Assembly (NCBI GenBank): GCA_934662525.1
Contig: CAKUKJ010000208.1
Location: 1-5,091 of the forward strand
Length of the DNA stretch: 5,091 nt
Direction of reading: 5' to 3'
DNA from: an uncultured Coriobacteriales bacterium
GTDB taxonomy: Bacteria > Actinomycetota > Coriobacteriia > Coriobacteriales > UMGS124
Below the pieces are notes generated by a model, which was not told where the DNA came from, searched no databases, and saw nothing but the letters and a program-made list of their open reading frames with translations. This document shows, in pieces, positions 1-4,956 of this stretch (position 1 is the first letter of the stretch; the number at the start of each line of letters is the position of its first letter). A program made the translations under genes and the position numbers.

Positions 1-1
1 A

Positions 2-1579
2 AAGGAAATCGGGTCGGTTTTGAATTTCACCCGGCCCGATTTCAGCATGTCTATTGACAATGGCTCTCTCATATTAACACAACTCGCTGCACTGATTGCA
101 AACAAAACAATCCCGCCTGTCGCAACCAGAATATCCGTTTTATACCTGAACACCGAAGGTCAATCAGACGAGCATGGAGTCCAAATCACCACAATCGAGA
201 TCCCCAAATCCGTCGGCATTGTTGCATCTTCTGATGGCAAGATAATGCGACGACGTTTGAAAGCCGATGGATCACCCGAAAGCGCACCAATGTACCCCTA
301 TGAAATCATCACTAGGCTTTCAGCAGTTGGTCAGCTTGACTATTCGGCATTCCCCATCCCAGACACCAGCATCGATGATTTCGATCTCGAAGAAATCGCA
401 CGATTGCGCGGAATCCTATCCCGCAGCCGTGGTGCAAACCAAACGCTGCTCGAGCTCCCAGACGATGAGATCCTGAGTTCTTTGCACATGACCACTGTAG
501 TGGATGGAAAGGCCACTCCCACAGTAACGGGCATACTTCTCATCGGGAAGGAAGACATCATTCGTCGCTGTATGCCAACGGCGGGCGCTACTTTCCAAGT
601 TCTTGATGGCACCGAGGTTAGGCTAAACCAAGATTTTGACCAGCCACTTCTCTACACGATTGAGAAGATGCGTGAAATGTTCGATCCCTGGAATCCCGAA
701 GAAGAGTATGAAGACGGTTTGTTCAGGCTACCCGTACCGCAGTTTGACAAGCGTGCATTCCGAGAGGCATTGGTCAACGCCTTTGGACATAGGGACTACG
801 CGGCCCTCGGTCGTGTCCGCGTGCTTGTTGACAACGAAGGTCTAACCATTGCCAATCCTGGTGGTTTCATTGAGGGCGTGACCATCGACAATCTCCTCAC
901 GGTTGAGCCCCACGGCCGCAACGAATGCCTCATGAGCGCCCTCAAACGCATTGGCCTTGCCGAGAAAACCGGACGCGGTGTCGATCGTATCTTCGAGGGT
1001 TCCTTATATTATGGGCGTCCATTGCCCGACTACACAGGCTCTACAGCCACATATGTCAGCGTATTCATTGCACGCAGTACTCCCGACAAATCATTCATGC
1101 AGATGATACAAGATGAGCAAGCGAGAAGCGGAAAGACCCTATCTTTACGTTCTTTGCTCGTACTTGACGCATTAAAGAACCAAAGACGGCTCACGACATC
1201 ACAGCTTGCCCAACAGCTGCACTTTACCGATGCCATAGCCCGCTCGACTCTTGAGACGCTCGTCGAGGCGGGTTTAGTCGAAGCATGGGGCAACAGCTCG
1301 CATTCGTATATGTTGAACAAAAACGTTTATCGACGCTCGGGCAAAGAAAAGAACTTCGTGCTTCAGAGCAACATCGATAAAGTCAGGTATCCAGAGCTTG
1401 TCATGAAGCTTGCACGAGAACAAGGTGGGACAGTTGCAACTCGTGACGTGGAAAACCTCTTGCATATCAATAGAAAGCAGGCCTATCGTCTACTCCAAAA
1501 ACTTGTTGTCAAAAAGGAGCTTACAACAGCAGGACAAGGCAGTAAATCCCACTATGTTGTCAGTGGCACGGAGTCATAG
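2..1579 (+). CDS. AlbA_2/Schlafen-type RecG-like ATP-binding transcriptional regulator, 5'-partial
   Basis: The visible 525 residues read as a putative DNA-binding, ATP-binding regulator of the AlbA_2 plus HATPase_c_4 ('RecG-like') type. The frame is open to the window edge. The TTG at 20 is a possible start, but the protein there would already be in the middle of the AlbA_2 fold: residues about 28-95 (counted from that TTG) hold the later part, with IPPV, the strand TTIEIPKSV and the SSDGKIMRRR segment. I therefore treat it as 5'-truncated by the window. A GHKL-like ATPase region follows at about 245-340, with REALVNAFGHRDY at 248-260, ANPGGF at 278-283, RNECL at 300-304 and EKTGRGVDRIFE at 315-326. 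Two winged-helix-like segments lie at about 372-432 and 455-515. These proteins are annotated as regulators and occur often in accessory regions; the ligand and targets are unknown. The gene is visibly less GC-rich than the IS and restriction remnant, which fits transfer. Confidence 0.85.
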   Translation, partial: KEIGSVLNFTRPDFSMSIDNGSLILTQLAALIANKTIPPVATRISVLYLNTEGQSDEHGVQITTIEIPKSVGIVASSDGKIMRRRLKADGSPESAPMYPYEIITRLSAVGQLDYSAFPIPDTSIDDFDLEEIARLRGILSRSRGANQTLLELPDDEILSSLHMTTVVDGKATPTVTGILLIGKEDIIRRCMPTAGATFQVLDGTEVRLNQDFDQPLLYTIEKMREMFDPWNPEEEYEDGLFRLPVPQFDKRAFREALVNAFGHRDYAALGRVRVLVDNEGLTIANPGGFIEGVTIDNLLTVEPHGRNECLMSALKRIGLAEKTGRGVDRIFEGSLYYGRPLPDYTGSTATYVSVFIARSTPDKSFMQMIQDEQARSGKTLSLRSLLVLDALKNQRRLTTSQLAQQLHFTDAIARSTLETLVEAGLVEAWGNSSHSYMLNKNVYRRSGKEKNFVLQSNIDKVRYPELVMKLAREQGGTVATRDVENLLHINRKQAYRLLQKLVVKKELTTAGQGSKSHYVVSGTES

Positions 1580-1584
1580 CTATT

Positions 1585-1603
1585 AAAACCCCGCTGGTGT
1601 TTT
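1585..1603 (+). terminator. Short A-stem-T hairpin just after the regulator stop
   Basis: AAAAC at 1585-1589 can pair with GTTTT at 1599-1603, and CC/GG pairs inside with one C-T mismatch and a three-base loop. It begins six bases after the stop codon and ends in a run of four T on the plus strand, and it is roughly symmetrical on the other strand. It could be a weak bidirectional terminator. The stem is short, so this is only a possibility. Confidence 0.25.
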
Positions 1604-1624
1604 CACAAACCAATGCTATTGATA

Positions 1625-1660
1625 AGGGGCGCATATCCTCGACTGAAGGCATGCGCCCCT
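1625..1660. terminator. Perfect 10-bp inverted repeat between convergent genes, possible shared terminator
   Basis: AGGGGCGCAT at 1625-1634 is the exact reverse complement of ATGCGCCCCT at 1651-1660, with a 16-base loop. It sits between two convergent coding regions, where a bidirectional terminator is expected. Neither side has a clear T-tract (CTCTTGG on the plus strand, TATCAATAGC on the minus strand), so intrinsic termination is plausible but not clear-cut. Confidence 0.45.
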
Positions 1661-1683
1661 CTCTTGGATTCAAAGCTCGTCCT

Positions 1684-2681
1684 CTACCCCACCTTCCACT
1701 CCAGAGGCCAGTCGGTAGGCTGGGGACGCTCGTGCATGGGCGGCAGGAACCTCACGACATTCATGGTCTCGATGGACACGGTGACGACGCTCTCCACGAG
1801 GTCCACGATGTAGCGGGGGTCGTCGGAGTAGTCGTTGGGGTCGTTCACGATGCCGGAGGCCTTGTCGGTGCGCACCTGGTAACGGTCCATGAGCCAGCCG
1901 ATGGCCGAGCGGCCGTTGACCACGTAGTCGTATGCCTCAAGCGGGATGTCGCGCAACGTGAGGCGCTCGGCCACGTGCAGCACGGTCACGTCCTCGCCCT
2001 TGGGGTGCCCCTCGTCCTTCTTGCACTTGCCGAACCGCATCTTCTCTGTGCGGCCCGGTTTGCCGAGTCGCCCTCCTCCACGATGGACCCCCAGGGCTCC
2101 ACGCTCTCGTAGTTGAGGTGCAGGTCCGCCAGCCTGCGGCCCGCCTCGGAGAAGGCGCGGAAGTCCTCAGCCAGCGGGATGCGGGGCAGCTCCTTCTTGA
2201 GGTTGGCGGCGAAGCGCCCCCGGTACTCCGAGGAGTGCAGGATACCATAGACGTAGAAGAAGATGTCCTCCTTGGAGAGCTCCTCGCCGCCGTCCTTCTT
2301 GTAGCGCCCCGCGAAGGCATGCGGGTAGACCTTGCGGAAGACGGAGAGGGCCTGGTCGGTGATGGCGTCGTGCCTCGTGTAGGTCTTCTCGGTGCGCGCG
2401 GTTCCGTTGCCGAAGAGCGACAGCTGCTCACCCGTGGCGGCGCAGTCGTTGTCGTCGAAGAGCGCGGTTCCGGACTCGGACTCCTCGCACCAGTAAAGGG
2501 GAAAGCACTGGCCGTGATGAACAAGCTCCAGGTCGGGAAGTATGTTCGAAATGAACGGACCTCTCTCTGAGTTAATCATCACCACGTTGGGCAGGCACTG
2601 GAGGAGATGTTGCTGATAGGTCCTTTCGTCGCCGCCTTTTTCCTCAGCACAGGAGGAAAGCATGGGTTGCTGATAGGTCAT
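1684..2681 (-). pseudogene. C-terminal remnant of a type ISP restriction-modification/helicase-like enzyme, frameshifted
   Basis: Read on the minus strand, two overlapping frames make up the last part of a large type ISP restriction-modification enzyme (single-chain nuclease-helicase-methylase-specificity protein). The first frame runs from 2681 to the frameshift and carries LPDLELVHHGQCFPLYW, KEDIFFYVYGILHSSEYR, LKKELPRIPL and FSEAGRRLADLHLNYE. The second frame ends at 1684 and carries EKMRFGK, IPLEAYDYVVNGRSAIGWLMD, the VRTDKASGIVNDPND segment and DPRYIVDLVESVVTVSIETM. This order is the family's usual C-terminal specificity region. Full enzymes exceed about 1,000 residues; only about 330 codons remain, with no helicase or methylase motifs, so it should not cut or methylate. 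One base appears lost between 2064 and 2067: DS, then GKPGRTEKMRFGK continues in the other frame. Recognisable homology starts near 2585; the stretch from there to the IS is unlike the family. The frame meets a stop at 2718-2720 inside the IS left end. Confidence 0.8.
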
Positions 2682-2685
2682 TTCG
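2609..2685. repeat. Pair of 20-bp direct repeats, 57-bp period
   Basis: A 20-base sequence beginning GTTGCTGATAGGTC and ending TTTCG occurs at 2609-2628 and again at 2666-2685 with one difference (C or A at position 15). Similarity continues loosely downstream, where both copies are followed within a few bases by a C/T-rich block (CTTTTTCCTC and CTTTTCCCCTC). The period is 57 bp, exactly 19 codons, so on the minus strand both copies encode TYQQ in the restriction-remnant frame. They lie between recognisable restriction-enzyme homology and the IS left end. Function is unknown; a short tandem duplication or a dispersed intergenic repeat are the simplest readings. Confidence 0.7.
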
Positions 2686-2711
2686 ACCTTTTCCCCTCGC
2701 TTTCTGCGAGA

Positions 2712-2737
2712 GGCGGATTAGCATTCCAAGTGCAACA
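2712..2737 (+). repeat. IS30 left terminal inverted repeat
   Basis: The left end begins GGCGGATT and contains AGTGCAACA at 2729-2737; it matches the reverse complement of the right end at about 19 of 26 positions. It carries the stop codon (minus strand, 2718-2720) that closes the restriction-remnant frame. Confidence 0.7.
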
Positions 2738-2790
2738 ATGCCAGTCGCGTAAAAGACGGGGCGGCGCACCCTCCCGAGGCTACGATGTTG

Positions 2791-2805
2791 GTTGTCAGGG
2801 ACAAC
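2791..2805 (+). promoter_or_regulatory. Perfect hairpin in the transposase leader
   Basis: GTTGTC at 2791-2796 and GACAAC at 2800-2805 are exact reverse complements around AGG. The hairpin lies 17 bases upstream of the transposase ATG. A structure here could limit translation of the transposase or be a binding site for it; both are inference. Confidence 0.3.
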
Positions 2806-2822
2806 GTCGAAAGCAGGGGGAG

Positions 2823-3797
2823 ATGCGCCGCTACAGCCATCTTAGCGCCGACGGGCGCGACAGGATAGCCGCGCTGTTCGCGCGCCACGAGACCGTCGCC
2901 GCCATCGCCGCAGCGGTGGGCGGGGACAAGTCCACCGTGAGCCGCGAGCTCGCGAGGAACGGGCGGAGGGGCCGCTACGGCGCGTGCGCCGCGCAGCGCC
3001 GGGCCGACGAGCGCCGCAAGGCGTGCCGCCCGCGCCGCAGGCTCGGCGACCCGGTGCTGCGGCAGGAGGTGCGCCGGCGCATCGTCGAGGACCGCTGGTC
3101 GCCCGAGCAGGTGGACGGCAGGATACGCCTGGAGGCCGGGTGCTGCGTGGCCAGCTTCTCCACGATCTACCGGGCCGTGGCGGCCGGGCTGCTCGACCTG
3201 CCGTCCGACCTGGTGCCGGTGGGGCGCAGCCTGCGCCGGAGGGGCAGGAGGCCCCGCCGGGGCCGCGAGGAGCGCAGGGGCAAGATCGGGGTCAGCCACG
3301 AGCTCTCCGAGCGCCCCGCCGAGGCGGCCGCGCGCTCGCGGCTGGGCGACTGGGAGGCCGACACGGTCGTGGGGCCGGGGACGGCGTGCCTGGTCACGCT
3401 GACGGACCGCAGGTCGCGCCTGCTCGTCGGGGGCCTCAGCCCCGCCCATACCGCCGAGGCGGTCGGCGGGGTGATGGAGGCGGCCCTCTCGGGCCGCCCG
3501 CTCGAGAGCGTGACGCCCGACAGGGGCAAGGAGTTCGCCGGCCATGCGCGGGTCGCGGAGGCCCTGGGCGGGGTGCAGTTCTACTTCTGCGAGCCCCACC
3601 GCCCCTGGCAGAAGCCCACCGTGGAGAACACGAACGGGCTCATCAGGGAGTTCTTCCCGAAGGGGACGGACTTCTCGAGGGTCACTCGGGAGGAGGTGGG
3701 CAGGGCCTTCGGCCTGATCAACGGCAGGCCGGGGAAGGTGCTGGGGTACAGGACGGCCAACGAGGCCTATCGGGAGAGGCTGCTGCACTCAGCTTGA
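2823..3797 (+). CDS. IS30-family DDE transposase
   Basis: This 324-aa protein cuts and joins the ends of the IS. The chosen ATG gives the usual IS30 beginning, MRRYSHLSADGR; the frame is open further upstream but that part crosses the left terminal repeat and has no family resemblance. Residues about 22-47 form the N-terminal helix-turn-helix (ETVAAIAAAVGG then DKSTVSRELARN), which binds the element ends. The catalytic triad can be read as D180 in DWEADTVVG, D233 in TPDRGKEF and E268 in VENTNGLIREFFPKG, with 34 residues between the second D and the E, close to the usual IS30 spacing. Basic, arginine-rich stretches at 56-73 and 137-153 fit DNA contact. AGGGGG lies only two bases before the ATG, closer than a normal ribosome binding site, so translation may be weak. 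The stop codon is inside the right terminal repeat. No frameshift or internal stop is seen. Confidence 0.93.
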   Translation: MRRYSHLSADGRDRIAALFARHETVAAIAAAVGGDKSTVSRELARNGRRGRYGACAAQRRADERRKACRPRRRLGDPVLRQEVRRRIVEDRWSPEQVDGRIRLEAGCCVASFSTIYRAVAAGLLDLPSDLVPVGRSLRRRGRRPRRGREERRGKIGVSHELSERPAEAAARSRLGDWEADTVVGPGTACLVTLTDRRSRLLVGGLSPAHTAEAVGGVMEAALSGRPLESVTPDRGKEFAGHARVAEALGGVQFYFCEPHRPWQKPTVENTNGLIREFFPKGTDFSRVTREEVGRAFGLINGRPGKVLGYRTANEAYRERLLHSA

Positions 3798-3806
3798 CAA
3801 TCCGCC
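3781..3806 (-). repeat. IS30 right terminal inverted repeat
   Basis: On the minus strand this end begins GGCGGATTGTCA and contains AGTGCAGCA, matching the left end at about 19 of 26 positions. The transposase stop codon at 3795-3797 lies within it, so the last residues of the transposase are encoded by the terminal repeat. Confidence 0.7.
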
Positions 3807-3814
3807 CTATGTTT

Positions 3815-3859
3815 TAGCAACTTTAGTAAATATAGCAACTATAGTAACTATAGTAAAAA
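3815..3859. repeat. 9-bp tandem repeat, five units, consensus TAGYAAMTA
   Basis: Five consecutive 9-base units are visible: TAGCAACTT, TAGTAAATA, TAGCAACTA, TAGTAACTA and TAGTAAAAA, followed by a decayed sixth (TAGTAGTGG). They begin nine bases after the IS right end and finish about 47 bases past the toxin gene's 3' end. TAG is a stop in the plus frame that matches the period, and the minus strand has CTATAG-derived stops, so the array is not coding in those frames. CTATAG palindromes occur at 3839-3844 and 3848-3853. Arrays of this size can be protein-binding iterons or simple-sequence expansion; nothing here decides which. Confidence 0.8.
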
Positions 3860-3906
3860 TAGTAGTGGCAACATTCATGACGCAAGCCGCTAAACACCAA
3901 GCAAGA

Positions 3907-4176
3907 CTAACGTCGGCGATAGACCTCACGTCTGTGCGCTACATCCACAACAAGGATGACAAGCACCCCGTCCTCTATATCGCACACTATACGGTAGTCT
4001 CCCACACGGTAGCGCCACAGACCTGCCAGGTTACCCACAAGCGCCTTACCCTTGCTCCTGGGGTTTTCAAGATGCGAGACTTCCTCAAGCTCATCGAGAA
4101 CCTTGGCCGCCGTCCCCCGGTCAAGCTTTCTCAGCGCTTTATCAGCAGCTTTCGAAAACCTAATCTGCCAGGCCAC
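3907..4176 (-). CDS. RelE/ParE-family toxin of a type II toxin-antitoxin pair
   Basis: This 89-aa protein has the RelE/ParE fold signature: an N-terminal MAWQIRFSKAADKALRKLD helix region, NPRSKGKALVGNLAGLWRYR in the middle (residues 38-57) and the conserved strand block R57-V-G-D-Y-R62-I-V followed by VAHRREVY (79-86). In RelE-type toxins, basic residues in these positions and a late Arg and Tyr support cleavage of ribosome-bound mRNA; R55, R57, R62, R82 and Y86 are the likely counterparts here. ParE-type gyrase poisons share the fold, so the target cannot be fixed from sequence. The start is GTG at 4176, chosen because GGTGAGG lies about seven bases upstream and the product starts like the family. 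It overlaps the end of the antitoxin gene by 17 bp, which implies one transcript and translational coupling. The gene looks complete. Confidence 0.88.
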   Translation of the reverse strand: MAWQIRFSKAADKALRKLDRGTAAKVLDELEEVSHLENPRSKGKALVGNLAGLWRYRVGDYRIVCDIEDGVLVILVVDVAHRREVYRRR

Positions 4177-4396
4177 AGTGTTTCCTCACCTCATCGAGGC
4201 TGTAGGTCTCAAGCCTGCCTGCGCGCCAATCCTCTACCTGTGAAAGAATCCCGTACTCATACTCGAGTCGATCGATAGACTCAGAGAGAGCCTCATTGAG
4301 ATAGAAGGACCGGGGTCTCGCGGTACTCTTTGCAAGCCTGTCGTACCTAGCAGCTAAGTCGGACGGAATCCGGATGGCTGTTGCCGTCGTGCTCAT
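4160..4396 (-). CDS. RelB-like ribbon-helix-helix antitoxin
   Basis: This 78-aa protein is the expected partner: a ribbon-helix-helix DNA-binding N-terminus (TAIRIPSDLAARYDRLAKST at about 5-24, then RPRSFYLNEALSESIDRL to 44) and a short acidic-to-mixed C-terminal tail, EDWRAGRLETYSLDEVRKHCGL, that would wrap the toxin. The tail ending YSLDEVRKHCGL is typical of RelB/DUF6290-type antitoxins. I chose ATG at 4396 over the TTG at 4408 because GGGGG sits five bases before the ATG, in the region the longer version would translate, and because the product then starts MSTTATAIRIP like relatives. It precedes and overlaps the toxin gene, the standard order. It probably represses its own promoter through the palindrome just upstream, with the toxin as co-repressor; that is inferred from the family. 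Confidence 0.85.
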   Translation of the reverse strand: MSTTATAIRIPSDLAARYDRLAKSTARPRSFYLNEALSESIDRLEYEYGILSQVEDWRAGRLETYSLDEVRKHCGLAD

Positions 4397-4421
4397 AGTT
4401 ACCCCCAATGCCGTAGCACAT

Positions 4422-4437
4422 GTAATACACGTATCAC
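4422..4437 (-). promoter_or_regulatory. Palindromic operator of the toxin-antitoxin operon
   Basis: On the minus strand GTGATAC and GTATTAC face each other around GT, a 16-bp palindrome with one mismatched pair. It lies immediately after the proximal -10 box and 25 bases before the antitoxin ATG, where an RHH antitoxin would block transcription. Binding is inferred from position and symmetry. Confidence 0.5.
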
Positions 4438-4443
4438 ACTATA
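4438..4443 (-). promoter_or_regulatory. Proximal -10 box of the toxin-antitoxin promoter
   Basis: TATAGT on the minus strand (4443-4438) is a good -10 hexamer directly before the operator. The -35 is poor; the nearest candidate is CTGACT at 4464-4459 with a short 15-base spacer. Transcription would start near 4431. Confidence 0.4.
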
Positions 4444-4528
4444 TCATCTTAACAAGGAAGTCAGCTATGGGATGATGCGAGATTGCACCCCACCGTCGGT
4501 AGCGCCCCAAACGTGAATGGACACGCAT
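4439..4528 (-). other. Possible 29-codon leader ORF upstream of the toxin-antitoxin promoter
   Basis: An ATG at 4528 on the minus strand opens 29 codons ending in TAG at 4439-4441. GAGG lies five bases before the ATG, a reasonable ribosome binding site. The predicted peptide starts MRVHSRLGRYRRWG and is basic. It lies downstream of the strong distal promoter and ends at the proximal -10 box. No family is recognised, and an ORF this short can arise by chance. Confidence 0.15.
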
Positions 4529-4704
4529 GGGTGCCTCTTCACAACACGCTCCGTCTTGCTCGCCTGCAATAAGACAGAGTGCTATACCAGGCCATTATCA
4601 TTTTTGAGGTGGTTCTATTTATAAGAATGTGACAATTCCGTTATCAATATTGTGGAATGAACAGTCAGACAAAGCCGCTGTGCCCTTCAAGTCGAGACCT
4701 CAGG
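4444..4704. other. Mostly non-coding interval between the toxin-antitoxin operon and the second 9-bp repeat cluster
   Basis: I see no convincing protein gene here. It holds the minus-strand distal promoter at 4618-4647 and the possible 29-codon ORF at 4439-4528. Around 4634-4657 ATTCC and GGAAT face each other across a segment containing the palindrome CAATATTG. The base composition near 4600-4660 is clearly AT-rich compared with the tRNA side. Confidence 0.5.
4618..4647 (-). promoter_or_regulatory. Distal sigma-70-type promoter pointing toward the toxin-antitoxin operon
   Basis: On the minus strand TTGATA (4647-4642) and TATAAA (4623-4618) are separated by 18 bases, near the housekeeping consensus in both hexamers and spacing. 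Transcription would begin near 4611, about 215 bases before the antitoxin start, so it could give a longer, operator-interrupted transcript or serve an unrecognised small gene. Confidence 0.5.
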
Positions 4705-4724
4705 AACTCTAGCAACTCTAGCAA
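4705..4724. repeat. Second small cluster of the 9-bp repeat motif
   Basis: AACTCTAGC occurs twice head to tail (4705-4713, 4714-4722) and a third unit begins with AA. In another phase it contains TAGCAACTC, almost the same as the TAGCAACTT and TAGCAACTA units at 3815-3859. The two clusters lie on either side of the toxin-antitoxin module in the same orientation, about 850 bp apart. Confidence 0.6.
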
Positions 4725-4761
4725 GAGAGGATAACGCGCAGACTTATGCCTGCGAACGCAA

Positions 4762-4795
4762 ACAGGCCGCCGACTCAGGAGAGACGGCGGCCTGT
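4762..4795 (-). terminator. GC-rich hairpin, likely terminator of tRNA-Lys transcript
   Basis: ACAGGCCGCCG at 4762-4772 and CGGCGGCCTGT at 4785-4795 are perfect 11-bp arms around a 12-base loop. On the minus strand the hairpin starts ten bases after the CCA end of the tRNA and is followed by only a short T stretch (GTTTGCGTT), so it is a strong stem with a weak tail. Its position fits transcription termination after the tRNA gene. Confidence 0.65.
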
Positions 4796-4804
4796 GTTCT
4801 GTGC

Positions 4805-4880
4805 TGGTGGGCCGTGTGGGGGTCGAACCCACGACCTTGGGATTAAAAGTCCCCTGCTCTACCAACTGAGCTAACGGCCC
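4805..4880 (-). tRNA. tRNA-Lys(TTT), CCA encoded
   Basis: The minus strand folds into a full cloverleaf of 76 bases. The acceptor arms GGGCCGT and ACGGCCC pair fully, with discriminator A and an encoded CCA at 4807-4805. The D arm is GCTC-AGTTGGTA-GAGC. The anticodon loop is CTTTTAA, with anticodon TTT at 4847-4845. The T arm is GTGGG-TTCGACC-CCCAC. The anticodon stem has one G27-A43 mismatch at its base. The anticodon reads AAA and AAG lysine codons. A hairpin terminator follows on its 3' side, and accessory genes lie beyond it. Confidence 0.95.
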
Positions 4881-4890
4881 GTAAATCTGA

Positions 4891-4896
4891 ATCTTA
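4891..4896 (-). promoter_or_regulatory. Possible -10 box of tRNA-Lys
   Basis: TAAGAT on the minus strand (4896-4891) lies ten bases upstream of the mature tRNA 5' end, a fitting distance for a short leader. No good -35 is seen at 16-18 bases; TTGTGG at 4925-4920 is too far (23 bases). The tRNA might instead be co-transcribed with the gene upstream. Confidence 0.3.
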
Positions 4897-4956
4897 GCGC
4901 ATCTGCACCGGCGTGCGCCCCACAACCACCAATTCACCGCTTGAACAATCCGCAGC

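Larger units (their letters stand above)
2712..3806 (+). mobile_element. IS30-family insertion sequence, about 1,095 bp
   Basis: One IS30-type transposase gene fills an element bounded by imperfect terminal inverted repeats. The left end at 2712-2737 and the reverse complement of 3781-3806 share GGCGGATT, then CA, C, AGTGCA and CA at matching positions, about 19 of 26 bases. The size fits the family (roughly 1.0-1.25 kb). The transposase and terminal repeats look intact, so the element may be functional. I find no matching 2-3 bp target duplication: the left flank ends in GCGAGA and the right flank begins CTATGT. The exact ends could be off by a base or two. The element is much more GC-rich than the DNA to its right, and it truncates the upstream side of the type ISP restriction remnant. 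Confidence 0.8.

Noticed and set aside
2055..2075. Programmed ribosomal frameshift in the type ISP remnant
   Set aside because: There is no X-XXY-YYZ slippery heptamer or obvious stimulatory hairpin at GACTCGGCAAAC, and the gene lacks its upstream catalytic domains anyway; a one-base loss in a dead gene is simpler.
1937..2524. 195-codon minus-strand frame rich in Ser, Arg and Thr
   Set aside because: It is the third frame over the same restriction remnant and has low-complexity shadow composition.
1597..2570. Plus-strand open frames over the restriction remnant
   Set aside because: They lie opposite recognisable type ISP protein sequence on the minus strand and have Val/Leu/Gly/His-rich shadow composition without any family motif.
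2609..2685. The two 20-bp repeats as a CRISPR array
   Set aside because: There are only two copies, the repeat is short and imperfect, similarity spreads into the would-be spacer, and no cas gene is present.
2718..3788. Long minus-strand open frame opposite the transposase (356 codons), plus a plus-strand 277-codon frame
   Set aside because: Both are low-complexity Pro/Ala/Arg/Gly-rich shadows caused by the very GC-rich transposase gene; only the 2823-3797 frame has family motifs and catalytic residues.
3865..4278. Plus-strand 137-codon frame opposite the toxin-antitoxin genes
   Set aside because: It runs antisense through both recognised toxin-antitoxin genes and has no ribosome binding site or motif.
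4805..4830. Duplicate of the tRNA-Lys 3' end as an att site inside the window
   Set aside because: I looked for GGTTCGACCCCCAC-type sequence elsewhere in the window and found none.
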